DNA from: a virus
IMG/VR virus record: IMGVR_UViG_3300050821_003742
Span: 1 to 64,000 of that record
Strand: one strand, 5' to 3'
DNA length: 64,000 bases
Below are positions 41,908 to 50,059 of the stretch, one piece after another (the first letter of the stretch is position 1; the number at the start of each line of letters is the position of its first letter). The notes beneath the pieces are model-generated. The model worked only from the letters and a program-made list of their open reading frames with translations, was not told the origin of the DNA and did no database searches. A program made the translations under genes and the position numbers.

Positions 41908-42253
41908 AGTCTACATTTTGATTGATCCACGAGACGGAGAGATTCGTTACGTCGGAAGAACACAATTATTGTTGAAGGACCGTCTTTCCAATCACATTCA
42001 TTCAAGAAATCAGTATACGCGAAGGGCTGGATGGATAAATGAACTTCTCGAATTGGGATTAAAGCCTGATATATTGATGATTCAGGATTGCGGAAGTGAC
42101 ATGATAGGAGTTGATAGAGCGGAAGAACAGTGGATTCGCAGGTTTTCTCTTGCTGGTTGTCAACTATTCAACGGTTCGGTTCATGATGAAAATATAATGT
42201 TTGGGAAGAAAATGCCCAGACCTGAATGGGTTCCATTACAATATGGCCGGTAA
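41882..42253 (+). CDS. GIY-YIG endonuclease
   Basis: 123 residues from ATG 41882, overlapping the HTH gene by 26 bases. Signature: VYILIDPRDGEIRYVGRT (GIY-YIG variant YIL...YVG with R26), then DRLSNHIH and RAEEQWIRRF carrying the conserved Arg/His/Glu. Free-standing GIY-YIG nucleases are usually homing enzymes. It sits just upstream of the packaging genes. Confidence 0.8.
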   Translation: MWNLLKNHKVYILIDPRDGEIRYVGRTQLLLKDRLSNHIHSRNQYTRRAGWINELLELGLKPDILMIQDCGSDMIGVDRAEEQWIRRFSLAGCQLFNGSVHDENIMFGKKMPRPEWVPLQYGR

Positions 42254-42929
42254 AAAGACCGTCAAGGACAAAGAAACCGGCGAATGGAAGGTTGTTCCTC
42301 GCCAGGGACCCCCGCGCAGGGATACCTACTTCCGTAGATTAGAAGATTCTATTGAGAAAGACGAACTGCTAGAGGTTCTAGACGCTTCTACCGATGAACG
42401 AGCCCATCATCTCATGTTGAGAATGCTAGATCCGGTAATTGGAAAGCGTACCCTGCCACAGTTAGCTAAGGAAGTCGGTCTATCCTACGCCCAGGTCCTC
42501 CAGCTCATAACCCGTCACAACGTGGAAGCAGGCATCCTCGCAATGGCCAGACGGGCTCCCAAGGTCCTTGAAGACGTAGCCATAGATTCAGAATCAAAAG
42601 AGGTGAAATGTGGACAGTGTAAAGGAACGGGGGAAATTGATGAGTCCGGAAGTACGGGAAGTAAAGGAACCGGAGAAGTTACGGAAACGGATAGTCCGGG
42701 TGAGGATCGACACAGCACATGTTTTGTATGCGATGGAACGGGAACTCTCCGTAAAGTCGGAGATGAAGCATCTCGTAAGCTCATGTTCGAAACTCTTAAG
42801 CTTACTGGAAGAGGAACTGGCCCCCAAGTCCAAGTTAACGTAGGTAGTAACCAGACCATGGAAGATACCATTGCAAGCGTTAGAGATGTCTTAGATGTGA
42901 AAGCAGAGCCGGATGACAAACAAAGCTAG
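42243..42929 (+). CDS. Terminase small subunit candidate with DnaJ-like zinc pairs
   Basis: 228 residues; ATG 42243 chosen over 42201. A helix-turn-helix-like segment (LPQLAKEVGLSYAQVLQLIT, about 95-115) fits DNA recognition. CGQCKGTGEI and CFVCDGTGTL form two CxxCxGxG units as in DnaJ zinc centres, unusual for terminase small subunits. The C-terminal tail contains GTGPQVQVNVGSNQ. Placement two genes before the large-subunit ATPase supports packaging, but regulation is an alternative. Confidence 0.5.
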   Translation: MAGKKTVKDKETGEWKVVPRQGPPRRDTYFRRLEDSIEKDELLEVLDASTDERAHHLMLRMLDPVIGKRTLPQLAKEVGLSYAQVLQLITRHNVEAGILAMARRAPKVLEDVAIDSESKEVKCGQCKGTGEIDESGSTGSKGTGEVTETDSPGEDRHSTCFVCDGTGTLRKVGDEASRKLMFETLKLTGRGTGPQVQVNVGSNQTMEDTIASVRDVLDVKAEPDDKQS

Positions 42930-43143
42930 GCTCTACCTCTTCCTAATATGCGTACTAGTGGCAATAATTGTATCTATGCTATTCGGCTGCGCTCCCGTGC
43001 GCCACGGTGCAGCTCCAGTTCCCGGTTGTATCGACGCTTCCGTACAAGTTCCCAGTGGTTGCTATGCGAATTCGATTCCAGACGGAGTAGAAGTTCGGTG
43101 TCCCACTAGTACCAATACCTATCGCTGTAAAGGAAAGAAATGA
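42913..43143 (+). CDS. Small lipoprotein
   Basis: 76 residues. Signal ICVLVAIIVSMLFGC with lipobox Cys, then a short periplasmic part with four more Cys (GCIDASVQVPSGCYAN, RCP, YRC) that may pair as disulfides. Precedes the secreted protease with a 4-base overlap, so they may act together at the envelope. Confidence 0.7.
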   Translation: MTNKARLYLFLICVLVAIIVSMLFGCAPVRHGAAPVPGCIDASVQVPSGCYANSIPDGVEVRCPTSTNTYRCKGKK

Positions 43144-44081
43144 AAGTTCTAATCCCGGCTCTGTTATTTGCTATACCAGTGTTTGCACAAAAGGATATTC
43201 ATTGTCTTAAGCCAGAAGGGTGTTTCAGCATAGATACCCATGTCAACGATGGTGAGTTGCGCATTGATAGGGGCAGCGGAAAGGTTCTAGATCATCGTTC
43301 TGGCCAAGACCTAATAAAATACATCTACTCCGCTACCGCACTGCTCTATCAGCAATCCGCTGACGGTGGTATGCACATGGATTGCACCGCTACGGCATTT
43401 GAGAAGACCGCCACGGGCTATCTCTTCGCCACGGCGAGCCATTGTGTGGGCGAAACCGATAAGGAGCACGAACGTGTCGAAGTCACTAAAACTAGGTTTT
43501 ACATTACTTTTGACGAAAAGGAAGAAAAGAAGTTTTACCCCGCCAAGCTGGTTATGGCTGGTTATCAGCCCAAAGGGGATGACTTCTCTATCCTTTCAAT
43601 CGAAACTGAAGATAAGGTTCCTCTGGTTCCTCTGGGTGATGAGAAACTGGAGGAAGCAGGAAGTTCCGTTGTCAACGTCGCTAGTCCGAACGGCCTTGGA
43701 AAACAAGCGTTCCATGGTTATGTCAGTTCTCCGTTTGTTGATAGGCCCGTTGTAGAGGACGACATAAACTGGCAAGGAGTGATGTTACTGCAGATACAGT
43801 CAGGTCCCGGGAGCTCAGGTAGCGCCATCATTAGTGCCAAGCAAGAAGCCATCATCGGTTTTCTCGTGGGTCACTTCGGAGAGAACACCTTCGTTATGCC
43901 GGTAAGCCGATTCCGTGCGTTCAAAGCAGCAGTAGAATCAGGAAAGTACAAATACTTCAAGAAGGACCAGGTAGAAGACGTAATGCCTGATAAGCCCGTG
44001 GGAAAGATAATCTCGGTACCGGCAACCGGATGGTTCGATCATGAAAAGACCAAGCCTGAGAGGCTAGATGTCCCTCATTGA
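43140..44081 (+). CDS. Secreted trypsin-like serine protease
   Basis: 313 residues. Signal peptide MKVLIPALLFAIPVFA-Q. Chymotrypsin-fold triad in order: H101 (FATASHCVG), D147/D148 (KGDDFSIL), S226 (GPGSSGSAI). No PDZ domain, so simpler than HtrA. A phage-encoded exported protease between packaging genes is unusual. It could degrade host surface proteins, protect from periplasmic defences or assist release. Coupled to the lipoprotein upstream (ATGA). Confidence 0.85.
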   Translation: MKVLIPALLFAIPVFAQKDIHCLKPEGCFSIDTHVNDGELRIDRGSGKVLDHRSGQDLIKYIYSATALLYQQSADGGMHMDCTATAFEKTATGYLFATASHCVGETDKEHERVEVTKTRFYITFDEKEEKKFYPAKLVMAGYQPKGDDFSILSIETEDKVPLVPLGDEKLEEAGSSVVNVASPNGLGKQAFHGYVSSPFVDRPVVEDDINWQGVMLLQIQSGPGSSGSAIISAKQEAIIGFLVGHFGENTFVMPVSRFRAFKAAVESGKYKYFKKDQVEDVMPDKPVGKIISVPATGWFDHEKTKPERLDVPH

Positions 44082-44307
44082 AATCAATCCGGATGTAAAG
44101 CTTCTAGTCAAAGAACTGAAGCGTATAGCCTCGGCCCTTGAAGCGTACCTCATGCTCGTGCATCACTACCGTCAGGAACCGGTGAGTATTAAGGAGCTCC
44201 AGGGCGAAGAACCGGACGTAAGCTACTCCAGCGACGAAGAAACCATGAAACGGGAATTTGAGATAGCCATTGGAAGGGCTAAGGATGTTCTCTCAGAAGA
44301 CGATTGA
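44068..44307 (+). CDS. Hypothetical helical protein, 79 residues
   Basis: Overlaps the protease end by 14 bases and the terminase start by 23. Two helices (KLLVKELKRIASALEAYLML; EFEIAIGRAKDVLS) with an acidic loop. Not recognised; could be a packaging accessory. Confidence 0.65.
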   Translation: MSLIEINPDVKLLVKELKRIASALEAYLMLVHHYRQEPVSIKELQGEEPDVSYSSDEETMKREFEIAIGRAKDVLSEDD

Positions 44308-45493
44308 ACGAGATCAGTCCCGCGTGGAGGCCGCTACCAAGCTTACGCTCAATCGTTATTCCATTGCCGAGGTCCAAACCCGTAAGGCCGATTTCAAAAG
44401 GTTGGTCAAGGATGACGGCACGCTATCCCGAGATCTTAATATGGATGAAAAAGCCTTCATCCGAAATGAGCAACTTCTATGCATGATCGACTTCCGTTAC
44501 TGGTTACAGCGCTATGCCTCTTTACTTATGGATCAGGGTGGGCTTGGCTCATTCGCCGAACCATGGGAAAGCCAAGAAATCCTCCTAAGGGTAATAGCGG
44601 CAATTGAAGATGAAATGTTTGAAATGGCCCTTAGGGGAGATTCCGTGGATGGAATACTCATATTCCTGCATAAAGCCCGTCAACTCGGTGCTACGGCCAT
44701 CGCAAGGGCCATTAGCTGCCATTCCATGCTATCCAAGGAACACACCCGCGCAATGGCAGCATCGGTAGACGAAGACAAAGTATTGGAACTATATGACAGA
44801 GACAAACTTATTATTGATAATCTTCCTTTCTATCTTCGCCCTAGTGTTGGTTTTGACGAGAAGGCGCAACACATCTTTTTCGACAAGCTTGGCTCCAGGG
44901 TCATTTATCAACTCGGAACTCAAAAAAGCGGTTTGGGACAAGGAAGGCAATTTGACGTTACTCATCTCACTGAATGTGCCTCTTGGCCCTATCCGGGAAT
45001 TATTGAACACGACTGGATGCCAACTATCCCTCAATCCTTACGAGCTTTTGCTCTCCTTGAGTCTACCGCGCAAGGACGCGGCAACTGGTGGCACCAGCAA
45101 ATCAAAAAGCTCCAAGAACATCGGCTAAGACGCTGGCACCTAGTCTTCATACCATGGTATGCGGAAGTTAAGAAGTATCGTGCTACGCCACCAACGGACT
45201 GGAATCCTTCAGACGAAGCCATGGCGCATGCAAAGAGGGTATGGGAGACCTCAAGCAAATATGTCGGAAAAGAAACCGTGCTCAGCAGGGAACAACTCTA
45301 CTGGTGGCAATCAACCCGAGATGAATACTACCTCAGTAACAACCTGGCCGTGTTCTATACCAATTACTGTGCAACAATTGAAGAATCTTTCCAACATCGT
45401 ACTAAATCAGCGTTTGGATACGACACACTTGAGTATTATCGGGCAAGAACTCACGAAGGAACCTCCTACAGATTGGACCTTGAAACTGCATGA
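44285..45493 (+). CDS. Terminase large subunit, ATPase half (split gene)
   Basis: 402 residues; ATG 44285 with GGAAGGG upstream. It carries the degenerate P-loop KARQLGATAIARA (about 130-142) and the Walker B/catalytic segment FDVTHLTE230 of P22/lambda-type packaging motors. The C-terminal linker (LSREQLYWWQSTRDEYYLSN, then EESFQHRTKSAFGYDTLEYY) is also typical of this family. The protein stops exactly where the nuclease domain should begin; that domain is encoded 1.85 kb downstream at 47345. The TGA overlaps the next ATG. Confidence 0.85.
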   Translation: MFSQKTIERDQSRVEAATKLTLNRYSIAEVQTRKADFKRLVKDDGTLSRDLNMDEKAFIRNEQLLCMIDFRYWLQRYASLLMDQGGLGSFAEPWESQEILLRVIAAIEDEMFEMALRGDSVDGILIFLHKARQLGATAIARAISCHSMLSKEHTRAMAASVDEDKVLELYDRDKLIIDNLPFYLRPSVGFDEKAQHIFFDKLGSRVIYQLGTQKSGLGQGRQFDVTHLTECASWPYPGIIEHDWMPTIPQSLRAFALLESTAQGRGNWWHQQIKKLQEHRLRRWHLVFIPWYAEVKKYRATPPTDWNPSDEAMAHAKRVWETSSKYVGKETVLSREQLYWWQSTRDEYYLSNNLAVFYTNYCATIEESFQHRTKSAFGYDTLEYYRARTHEGTSYRLDLETA

Positions 45494-46731
45494 TTAAACC
45501 ATCGGATTACAAAACCAAGATCGTTGTTGGCATCCCGTTCTCAGGCCGCTACGTTCCTCCCGAATTCGCCATGGCTCTAGCATCCTTCATCTGGCCGATG
45601 AACATCCGTTACTCCTACGTAGCTTGCAAGGGATTGCCACGCGAGAATGCCCGTAAAGAGATCGTAGCCAATGCCCGTAAGCTCAAGTCCCAGTATGTCT
45701 GTATGCTGGACGATGACGTAGTTCCTCCGTCCGATGTATTCCAAAAGCTCTCTTACCAGTTGGATATGCAACCGGAATTCGACTATATAGCTGGCGTAGT
45801 TCCATCGCGTTCCACTCCGTCAGAACCAATGATCTTCATGAACGAAGAAATGGGGGCTTACTGGCACTGGAGAACCGGAGACGTATTCGAAGTATCGGAA
45901 GCTGCTACCGCCTGTATGATGTTCCGTACCTCCATATTCGATAGTATCCCCGAACCATGGTTTATGGATCTAAACACCATCGAAGAACGTACAGCCGCCG
46001 GAGAAAAGATCGATGAAAATGTTAATCGCGGTGCCATGACAGATGATATCTACTTCTGTAGAAAGGCCAAGAAGTACGGTCATCGTCTACTGGCCCACGG
46101 CGGCGTTATCTGTCAGCACTATGGCCGTCACAGTGAGGTATTTGAACTCGATCCTGGTTCCTATCCGCTTCAGAAGGAAGGATGCAACATAACTGAGGCT
46201 CTTAAGATCGATGGCTGGATGCAGCCTAGGGAACTCCGTTGGCTTGCCGAACATGCCAGCACGAAAACCAATATCCTTGAGGTGGGATCATTCCTCGGAC
46301 GTTCTACCCGGGCATTGGCAGAGAACACCAAGGGAAAGGTAGTAGCCGTAGATACCTGGAACATTTCCGATATCCCCAAAGGTTCAAGAAACGAAGCCAT
46401 AGAGAGCCTTGATAATAAGCCGGTAGATTACATCTATGACCAGTTCCGTACCAACATGCTGGGACTCGATAACGTACATGTAATCAGGATGAAGAGTACA
46501 GACGCCGCCAAGACTATTCCAGACGATCTTAAGTTCGATATGATCTTTATCGACGCCGATCATACCTACGAAGGCTGTAAGGCTGATATCGAGACGTGGA
46601 AACCCAAGTTGAAAGACGGTGGAATGATTTGCGGCCATGATTACAGCTGGGAAGGTGTAGGCAAAGCACTGTCGGAATTGCTTCCCAGCGCTGAACGGGC
46701 TCAAGGCGACTTGTGGTATGTACCCGTATGA
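45490..46731 (+). CDS. Glycosyltransferase-methyltransferase fusion
   Basis: 413 residues. Residues 1-225: GT-A glycosyltransferase with the metal site LDD75-D (MLDDDVVPPSDVF) and PRENARKEIVANA. Residues about 245-413: class I SAM methyltransferase (NILEVGSFLGRSTRALAE, glycine loop; FDMIFIDADHTYEG, acidic post-motif). Such fusions modify surface glycans or virion glycoproteins. It lies inside the split terminase, coupled to the ATPase half by ATGA and to the endonuclease by another overlap. Confidence 0.8.
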   Translation: MIKPSDYKTKIVVGIPFSGRYVPPEFAMALASFIWPMNIRYSYVACKGLPRENARKEIVANARKLKSQYVCMLDDDVVPPSDVFQKLSYQLDMQPEFDYIAGVVPSRSTPSEPMIFMNEEMGAYWHWRTGDVFEVSEAATACMMFRTSIFDSIPEPWFMDLNTIEERTAAGEKIDENVNRGAMTDDIYFCRKAKKYGHRLLAHGGVICQHYGRHSEVFELDPGSYPLQKEGCNITEALKIDGWMQPRELRWLAEHASTKTNILEVGSFLGRSTRALAENTKGKVVAVDTWNISDIPKGSRNEAIESLDNKPVDYIYDQFRTNMLGLDNVHVIRMKSTDAAKTIPDDLKFDMIFIDADHTYEGCKADIETWKPKLKDGGMICGHDYSWEGVGKALSELLPSAERAQGDLWYVPV

Positions 46732-47375
46732 CCAAGGGTGCAATAAATAAAAGATTGTGGATTGCCGCCAATAAACTGGCAGGTAAATGTCGTCGTTGTT
46801 CCAGGTTGTCGGTATGCGATGAAAATGGAAACAAATTAACCTCGTGTGAATATCATCGCAGGCGCAAACGTAAGGTTTTGGGTGTTCATGGCTATACTCA
46901 AGAAAATCTTATGTCCATTAATTACTTTGTTGAGCATACCACTGAAAATGACAGATGCTATGCTGCTGGACTTATTGAAGGAGAAGGATGCTTTCTTCCT
47001 GATGCAAGAAAGCATTCCAAAAGATCATTTCCATCTATCAGGGTTAATATGTGTGATAAAGAGCCTGTAGAATGGCTGTTCAAAATGTTCGGAGGATCAT
47101 TTTCATTTAGAAAATCATTTAATCCTAAGCATATGGATCAGTGGGCTTGGTCATGTGGTGGTCGTAGAGCCGGTGCCGTTGCGGCATCTATTCACAGATA
47201 CATTAAATCTGAAAGGAAAAGAAAAGCGGCTTCCTTGGTTGTTAAATCTGCCAGCATAAGTGGTTGGTGGAGGTCTAACAAATTTGCAACTCTTGATAGT
47301 GTAGTTCAAGTTGTTATTTCCAAGGTGAAAGGAGAATGTATGCTATGGCGGAATCTCCCTCATCGTGGAAGATAG
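46728..47375 (+). CDS. LAGLIDADG-type homing endonuclease, single motif
   Basis: 215 residues from ATG 46728 (overlaps previous TGA). N-terminal Cys-rich basic segment (KCRRCSRLSVC, then SCEYHRRRKRK), likely DNA-binding. LAGLIDADG-like motif YAAGLIEGEGCFL (about 78-90) followed by the usual beta saddle (SIRVNMCDKEPVEWLFKMFG). A single motif means it should act as a homodimer. Lying between the two terminase halves, it is the likely agent of the split. AT-richer than its neighbours. Confidence 0.8.
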   Translation: MTKGAINKRLWIAANKLAGKCRRCSRLSVCDENGNKLTSCEYHRRRKRKVLGVHGYTQENLMSINYFVEHTTENDRCYAAGLIEGEGCFLPDARKHSKRSFPSIRVNMCDKEPVEWLFKMFGGSFSFRKSFNPKHMDQWAWSCGGRRAGAVAASIHRYIKSERKRKAASLVVKSASISGWWRSNKFATLDSVVQVVISKVKGECMLWRNLPHRGR

Positions 47376-48178
47376 GTAACAGACTCGTCGCCCCATATAC
47401 GGCAGATGACGACGATGAAAGGGGAATCCTTTATGTCTGGGAACAACCTAGAAGTACCGAGACTTACGTCGTTTCGATTGATCCTACGGTTGGACGAGCT
47501 GGTTGGACAAGAGAATTCAGAACAGAAGCGGATCTGGACACCGACAATGCATGTGTGGAGGTCTTTCGTGCTGGACGCGGAGGACGCCCAGACGTGCAGG
47601 TCGCTGAGTATGCAGCGCCAATCGACGCTATCGACGTTGCTCCTATTGTTGCAACTATTGGATTACTCTACGGCGGAAGTCATGAGGACGGTCAAGCGCT
47701 TATCATCGGTGAAGTTACCGGCCCCGGAGCAGTCACTCTCCGCGAGCTCATAGACCACTACAACTACTCCAATCTCTGGCAATGGACCCAGTGGGGTTCC
47801 TCCCAGGTTAAACGTACCCAGAACTTCTGGTGGTATTCCTCCCGCAGTGCCAACAAGGACCTTTGGATGCGTGGCATGCACCACATCCAGAAACAAAGAG
47901 TCCAGATACACTCCAAATGGTTAGTAGAAGAGATGGCGGATTGCGTATCCGATATCTGGATGCTGATAGGAGAAGCCCGTTATGGCCGGCATGATGATCG
48001 TGTTATGTCTACCCTATTTAATCTCTGGGCTTTACATGATTGGTCTACCCGGGAAGAACTGGAACCCATGGAAAGACCGGTGGAAACGGGTGCGCCGAAG
48101 TGGGAAGCCTCGGACATGAGCTATGATGAGTGCATAGCGGCATGGAATCAGCGTGTAGCGGACATGGACAATGACTGA
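47345..48178 (+). CDS. Terminase large subunit, nuclease half (split gene)
   Basis: 277 residues from ATG 47345 (AAAGGAG upstream; 47336 is the alternative). It starts with the linker normally joining the two terminase domains (RGILYVWEQPRSTETYVV). The RNase H-like nuclease acids follow: D46 (SIDPTVG), E123 (LIIGEVTGPG) and D217/D218 (GRHDDRVM). Without an ATPase it can only package in complex with the product of 44285-45493. The start lies within the endonuclease gene. Confidence 0.85.
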   Translation: MAESPSSWKIGNRLVAPYTADDDDERGILYVWEQPRSTETYVVSIDPTVGRAGWTREFRTEADLDTDNACVEVFRAGRGGRPDVQVAEYAAPIDAIDVAPIVATIGLLYGGSHEDGQALIIGEVTGPGAVTLRELIDHYNYSNLWQWTQWGSSQVKRTQNFWWYSSRSANKDLWMRGMHHIQKQRVQIHSKWLVEEMADCVSDIWMLIGEARYGRHDDRVMSTLFNLWALHDWSTREELEPMERPVETGAPKWEASDMSYDECIAAWNQRVADMDND

Positions 48179-49037
48179 GAAAAACGTAATCCTGCTAATA
48201 AGTTACGAATACGTAAATTACGAAGTTCTTTCTACCCGTATAGCCGCTCTTTACCCAGCCACCGTCCACGTAGCATCAAAGAATGGTCTTGGCAGGGTGG
48301 TTCTAAACTCCAAAACACGTATCAAGGCCGTTCCCATCGAGTGGCGTCCCAACTATCAGAAGTCCAAGCTTGAAACGAACTTTGATGAGGCCCTAATATT
48401 CTGGGATGGCAACGCCTATAACCGCGTACCCGGGGAATGCAACCTTTTCAGCTCCGCCAAGTTCTTCGAATCTCACAATATCCCCTTTACGGTGATAGGC
48501 CCTGACGCGAAAGAGGTTGCACCATCCACTTTCTATGCTACATTCCAAGGAGAACATAAAATGGGCACTAGACCCAATGTAATAGTCGATAAACCGGTAG
48601 AACAACAGTCCTACGGTAACGACGGCAGCAAAACCAACACCAGAATCAGGGTGACTATCTCTATTCCGGAAGAAATGTACCAGCAATACGAAACTCAAGC
48701 CAAGCTTGCAAAGGTAACCGTAGAGAAAGTGTTAAGCGACAGGCTGCGGCAGTGCGTAGATCACACTAGCGGTCGTGGTTTGTACTTCACCGATGCTCAA
48801 AGGTCCGATATCGAACGTATTACCGGCGGACATCTCATCATGAGTGCTGAACAGGCCCTGGAGAAGATCAAAACTACGGTAAACCTCAAAGTTGGCGACA
48901 TCAACGTTGAAGTAACTGACAGAGTTCTTGCAAGATGCGCCAGTAGGGCCAGGGCAGAGCGAAAAGACTTTGAAACCTACGTAAAGAAGGAAGTTATTCA
49001 AGGATTAGAAAGATCTACGGGTTTAAGGCCGTGGTGA
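48171..49037 (+). CDS. Two-part protein: SLOG/DUF2493-like and ribbon-helix-helix-like
   Basis: 288 residues. The N-terminal 115 residues look like a Rossmann-type SLOG/DUF2493 domain (LIFWDGNAYNRVPGE, then IPFTVIGPD). Residues about 155-195 (TRIRVTISIPEEMYQQYETQ, then VEKVLSDRL) resemble a ribbon-helix-helix DNA-binding motif; the rest is helical. If right, it could couple ligand sensing to DNA or terminase binding. Neither domain is certain. Overlaps the nuclease half by 8 bases. Confidence 0.45.
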   Translation: MTEKNVILLISYEYVNYEVLSTRIAALYPATVHVASKNGLGRVVLNSKTRIKAVPIEWRPNYQKSKLETNFDEALIFWDGNAYNRVPGECNLFSSAKFFESHNIPFTVIGPDAKEVAPSTFYATFQGEHKMGTRPNVIVDKPVEQQSYGNDGSKTNTRIRVTISIPEEMYQQYETQAKLAKVTVEKVLSDRLRQCVDHTSGRGLYFTDAQRSDIERITGGHLIMSAEQALEKIKTTVNLKVGDINVEVTDRVLARCASRARAERKDFETYVKKEVIQGLERSTGLRPW

Positions 49038-49045
49038 CCAATGTA

Positions 49046-49068
49046 GAATCAATGCCTGAAGTTGATTC
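49046..49068 (+). repeat. Hairpin in the gap before the capsid/portal block
   Basis: GAATCAA (49046-49052) and TTGATTC (49062-49068) pair perfectly. A second pair CCTGTT/AACAGG follows at about 49094-49116. No U-tract follows the first stem, so it is a processing or regulatory structure rather than a standard terminator. Confidence 0.5.
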
Positions 49069-49139
49069 CGTGAGAGGGAAACGGTGGGCGGCCTGTTCCG
49101 TGTGGCAAAAACAGGTAGTTGGTTATAAAAGGAGATAAC

Positions 49140-49352
49140 ATGGCAAAACAGAGAATCCCAATCGCAACATCTCACGATACCGACCCCGAAGGTAGCCGTC
49201 CCGAGAGCGATTTCGAGCATTCCCAGCGTTATTTGAACGACATTGATCGCAACACCTGGCGCGGGACTCATGCGCCGGCAAAGGGCGCTAAGGGGTTGGT
49301 CCACAAGATTTCCGTAGCTGAAAACGCACCACATATCTTCAAAGCTGTTTAA
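49140..49352 (+). CDS. Hypothetical protein, 70 residues
   Basis: ATG 49140 with AAAAGGAGATAAC directly upstream (strong). Hydrophilic (SHDTDPEGSRPESDFEHSQR; RNTWRGTHAPAKGAKGLVHK), probably a flexible virion or portal-associated protein. Not recognised. Confidence 0.65.
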   Translation: MAKQRIPIATSHDTDPEGSRPESDFEHSQRYLNDIDRNTWRGTHAPAKGAKGLVHKISVAENAPHIFKAV

Positions 49353-49363
49353 TAGGAGCTAAA

Positions 49364-49501
49364 ATGGCGAAGGAACACAAGGATTTCAAGGAAAAGCCGA
49401 TCTTTGGCAAGTCTGGTGGCGGAAAACAGGGTAAATTCGGCGATGGCATGAAATCCAAGGGCAGCGGTCTCAAACCCAAGGGCTCCAAGAAAAAGTACTA
49501 A
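49364..49501 (+). CDS. 45-residue Lys/Gly-rich protein
   Basis: AGGAGCTAAA before ATG 49364. Highly basic and glycine-rich (FGKSGGGKQGKFGDGMKSKG) with Lys at the end. Similar in style to the basic peptides at 57645-58186; could be a DNA-condensing or capsid-internal peptide. Confidence 0.7.
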   Translation: MAKEHKDFKEKPIFGKSGGGKQGKFGDGMKSKGSGLKPKGSKKKY

Positions 49502-49505
49502 TACA

Positions 49506-49886
49506 ATGCCAAAGTTCCTCGACTTAGAGTGTCCGTGCGGCGCTGAAGTTACGGATATGTTCGTAATGAGGGTTCCAGAACACGTTATCCACATGGAATG
49601 CGGAAAAGAGATGGAACCTGTGTACCGTGTACGGAAAAAAGCCGTACAGGCCCAATGGTCCGATAGGGACGCAGTTGTGATATACCAGAAGCCAGATGGC
49701 TCCTTTGCGTATCCGGGCCGTAATGACCAGAGTACTCCTGCTGGCTATGAACGCATTACTCTACGTTCTCTTCGTGAAGTTGAGGCCCATGAAAAGAAAG
49801 CTAATGTTCGCTCTGAAATGGCTTGGTTCGACCGAGGAAGCGGAAGAGGGTTTGACGACCAATACCGTGGAGAAAGATACACCTAA
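49506..49886 (+). CDS. FmdB-like zinc-ribbon protein
   Basis: 126 residues. An N-terminal ribbon (LECPCGAEV ... HMECGKEMEPVYRV) resembles the FmdB/CxxC regulatory ribbons that phages often place next to the portal. The remainder is charged and hydrophilic. Its stop overlaps the next ATG (TAATG). Confidence 0.7.
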   Translation: MPKFLDLECPCGAEVTDMFVMRVPEHVIHMECGKEMEPVYRVRKKAVQAQWSDRDAVVIYQKPDGSFAYPGRNDQSTPAGYERITLRSLREVEAHEKKANVRSEMAWFDRGSGRGFDDQYRGERYT

Positions 49887-50059
49887 TGCGCCGTGAATAT
49901 TCCATTTCCAACCTGCGGTGGATTTATGAATGTTGGAAGCTTAAAGATTTTTCAACGTGGCATTGTTTACGATGTGTAATCAACGGTTGGCATCCATTAC
50001 CAGATAGGATATTTGTAGCAACTCCATTTCTTTCTTTTCTAAAGGATAAACGTGGCTGA
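49886..50059 (+). CDS. 57-residue Trp-rich peptide
   Basis: Starts on the overlap TAATG and ends 8 bases inside the portal gene. MRREYSISNLRWIYECWKLK then TWHCLRCVINGWHPLPDR; Cys spacing CLRC with upstream Cys might bind metal. AT-rich compared with the portal. Unknown. Confidence 0.5.
   Translation: MRREYSISNLRWIYECWKLKDFSTWHCLRCVINGWHPLPDRIFVATPFLSFLKDKRG

Noticed and set aside
45490-47375. Terminase intein
   Set aside because: The two halves are interrupted by stop and start codons and by complete separate genes; there are no intein splice motifs at the junctions.
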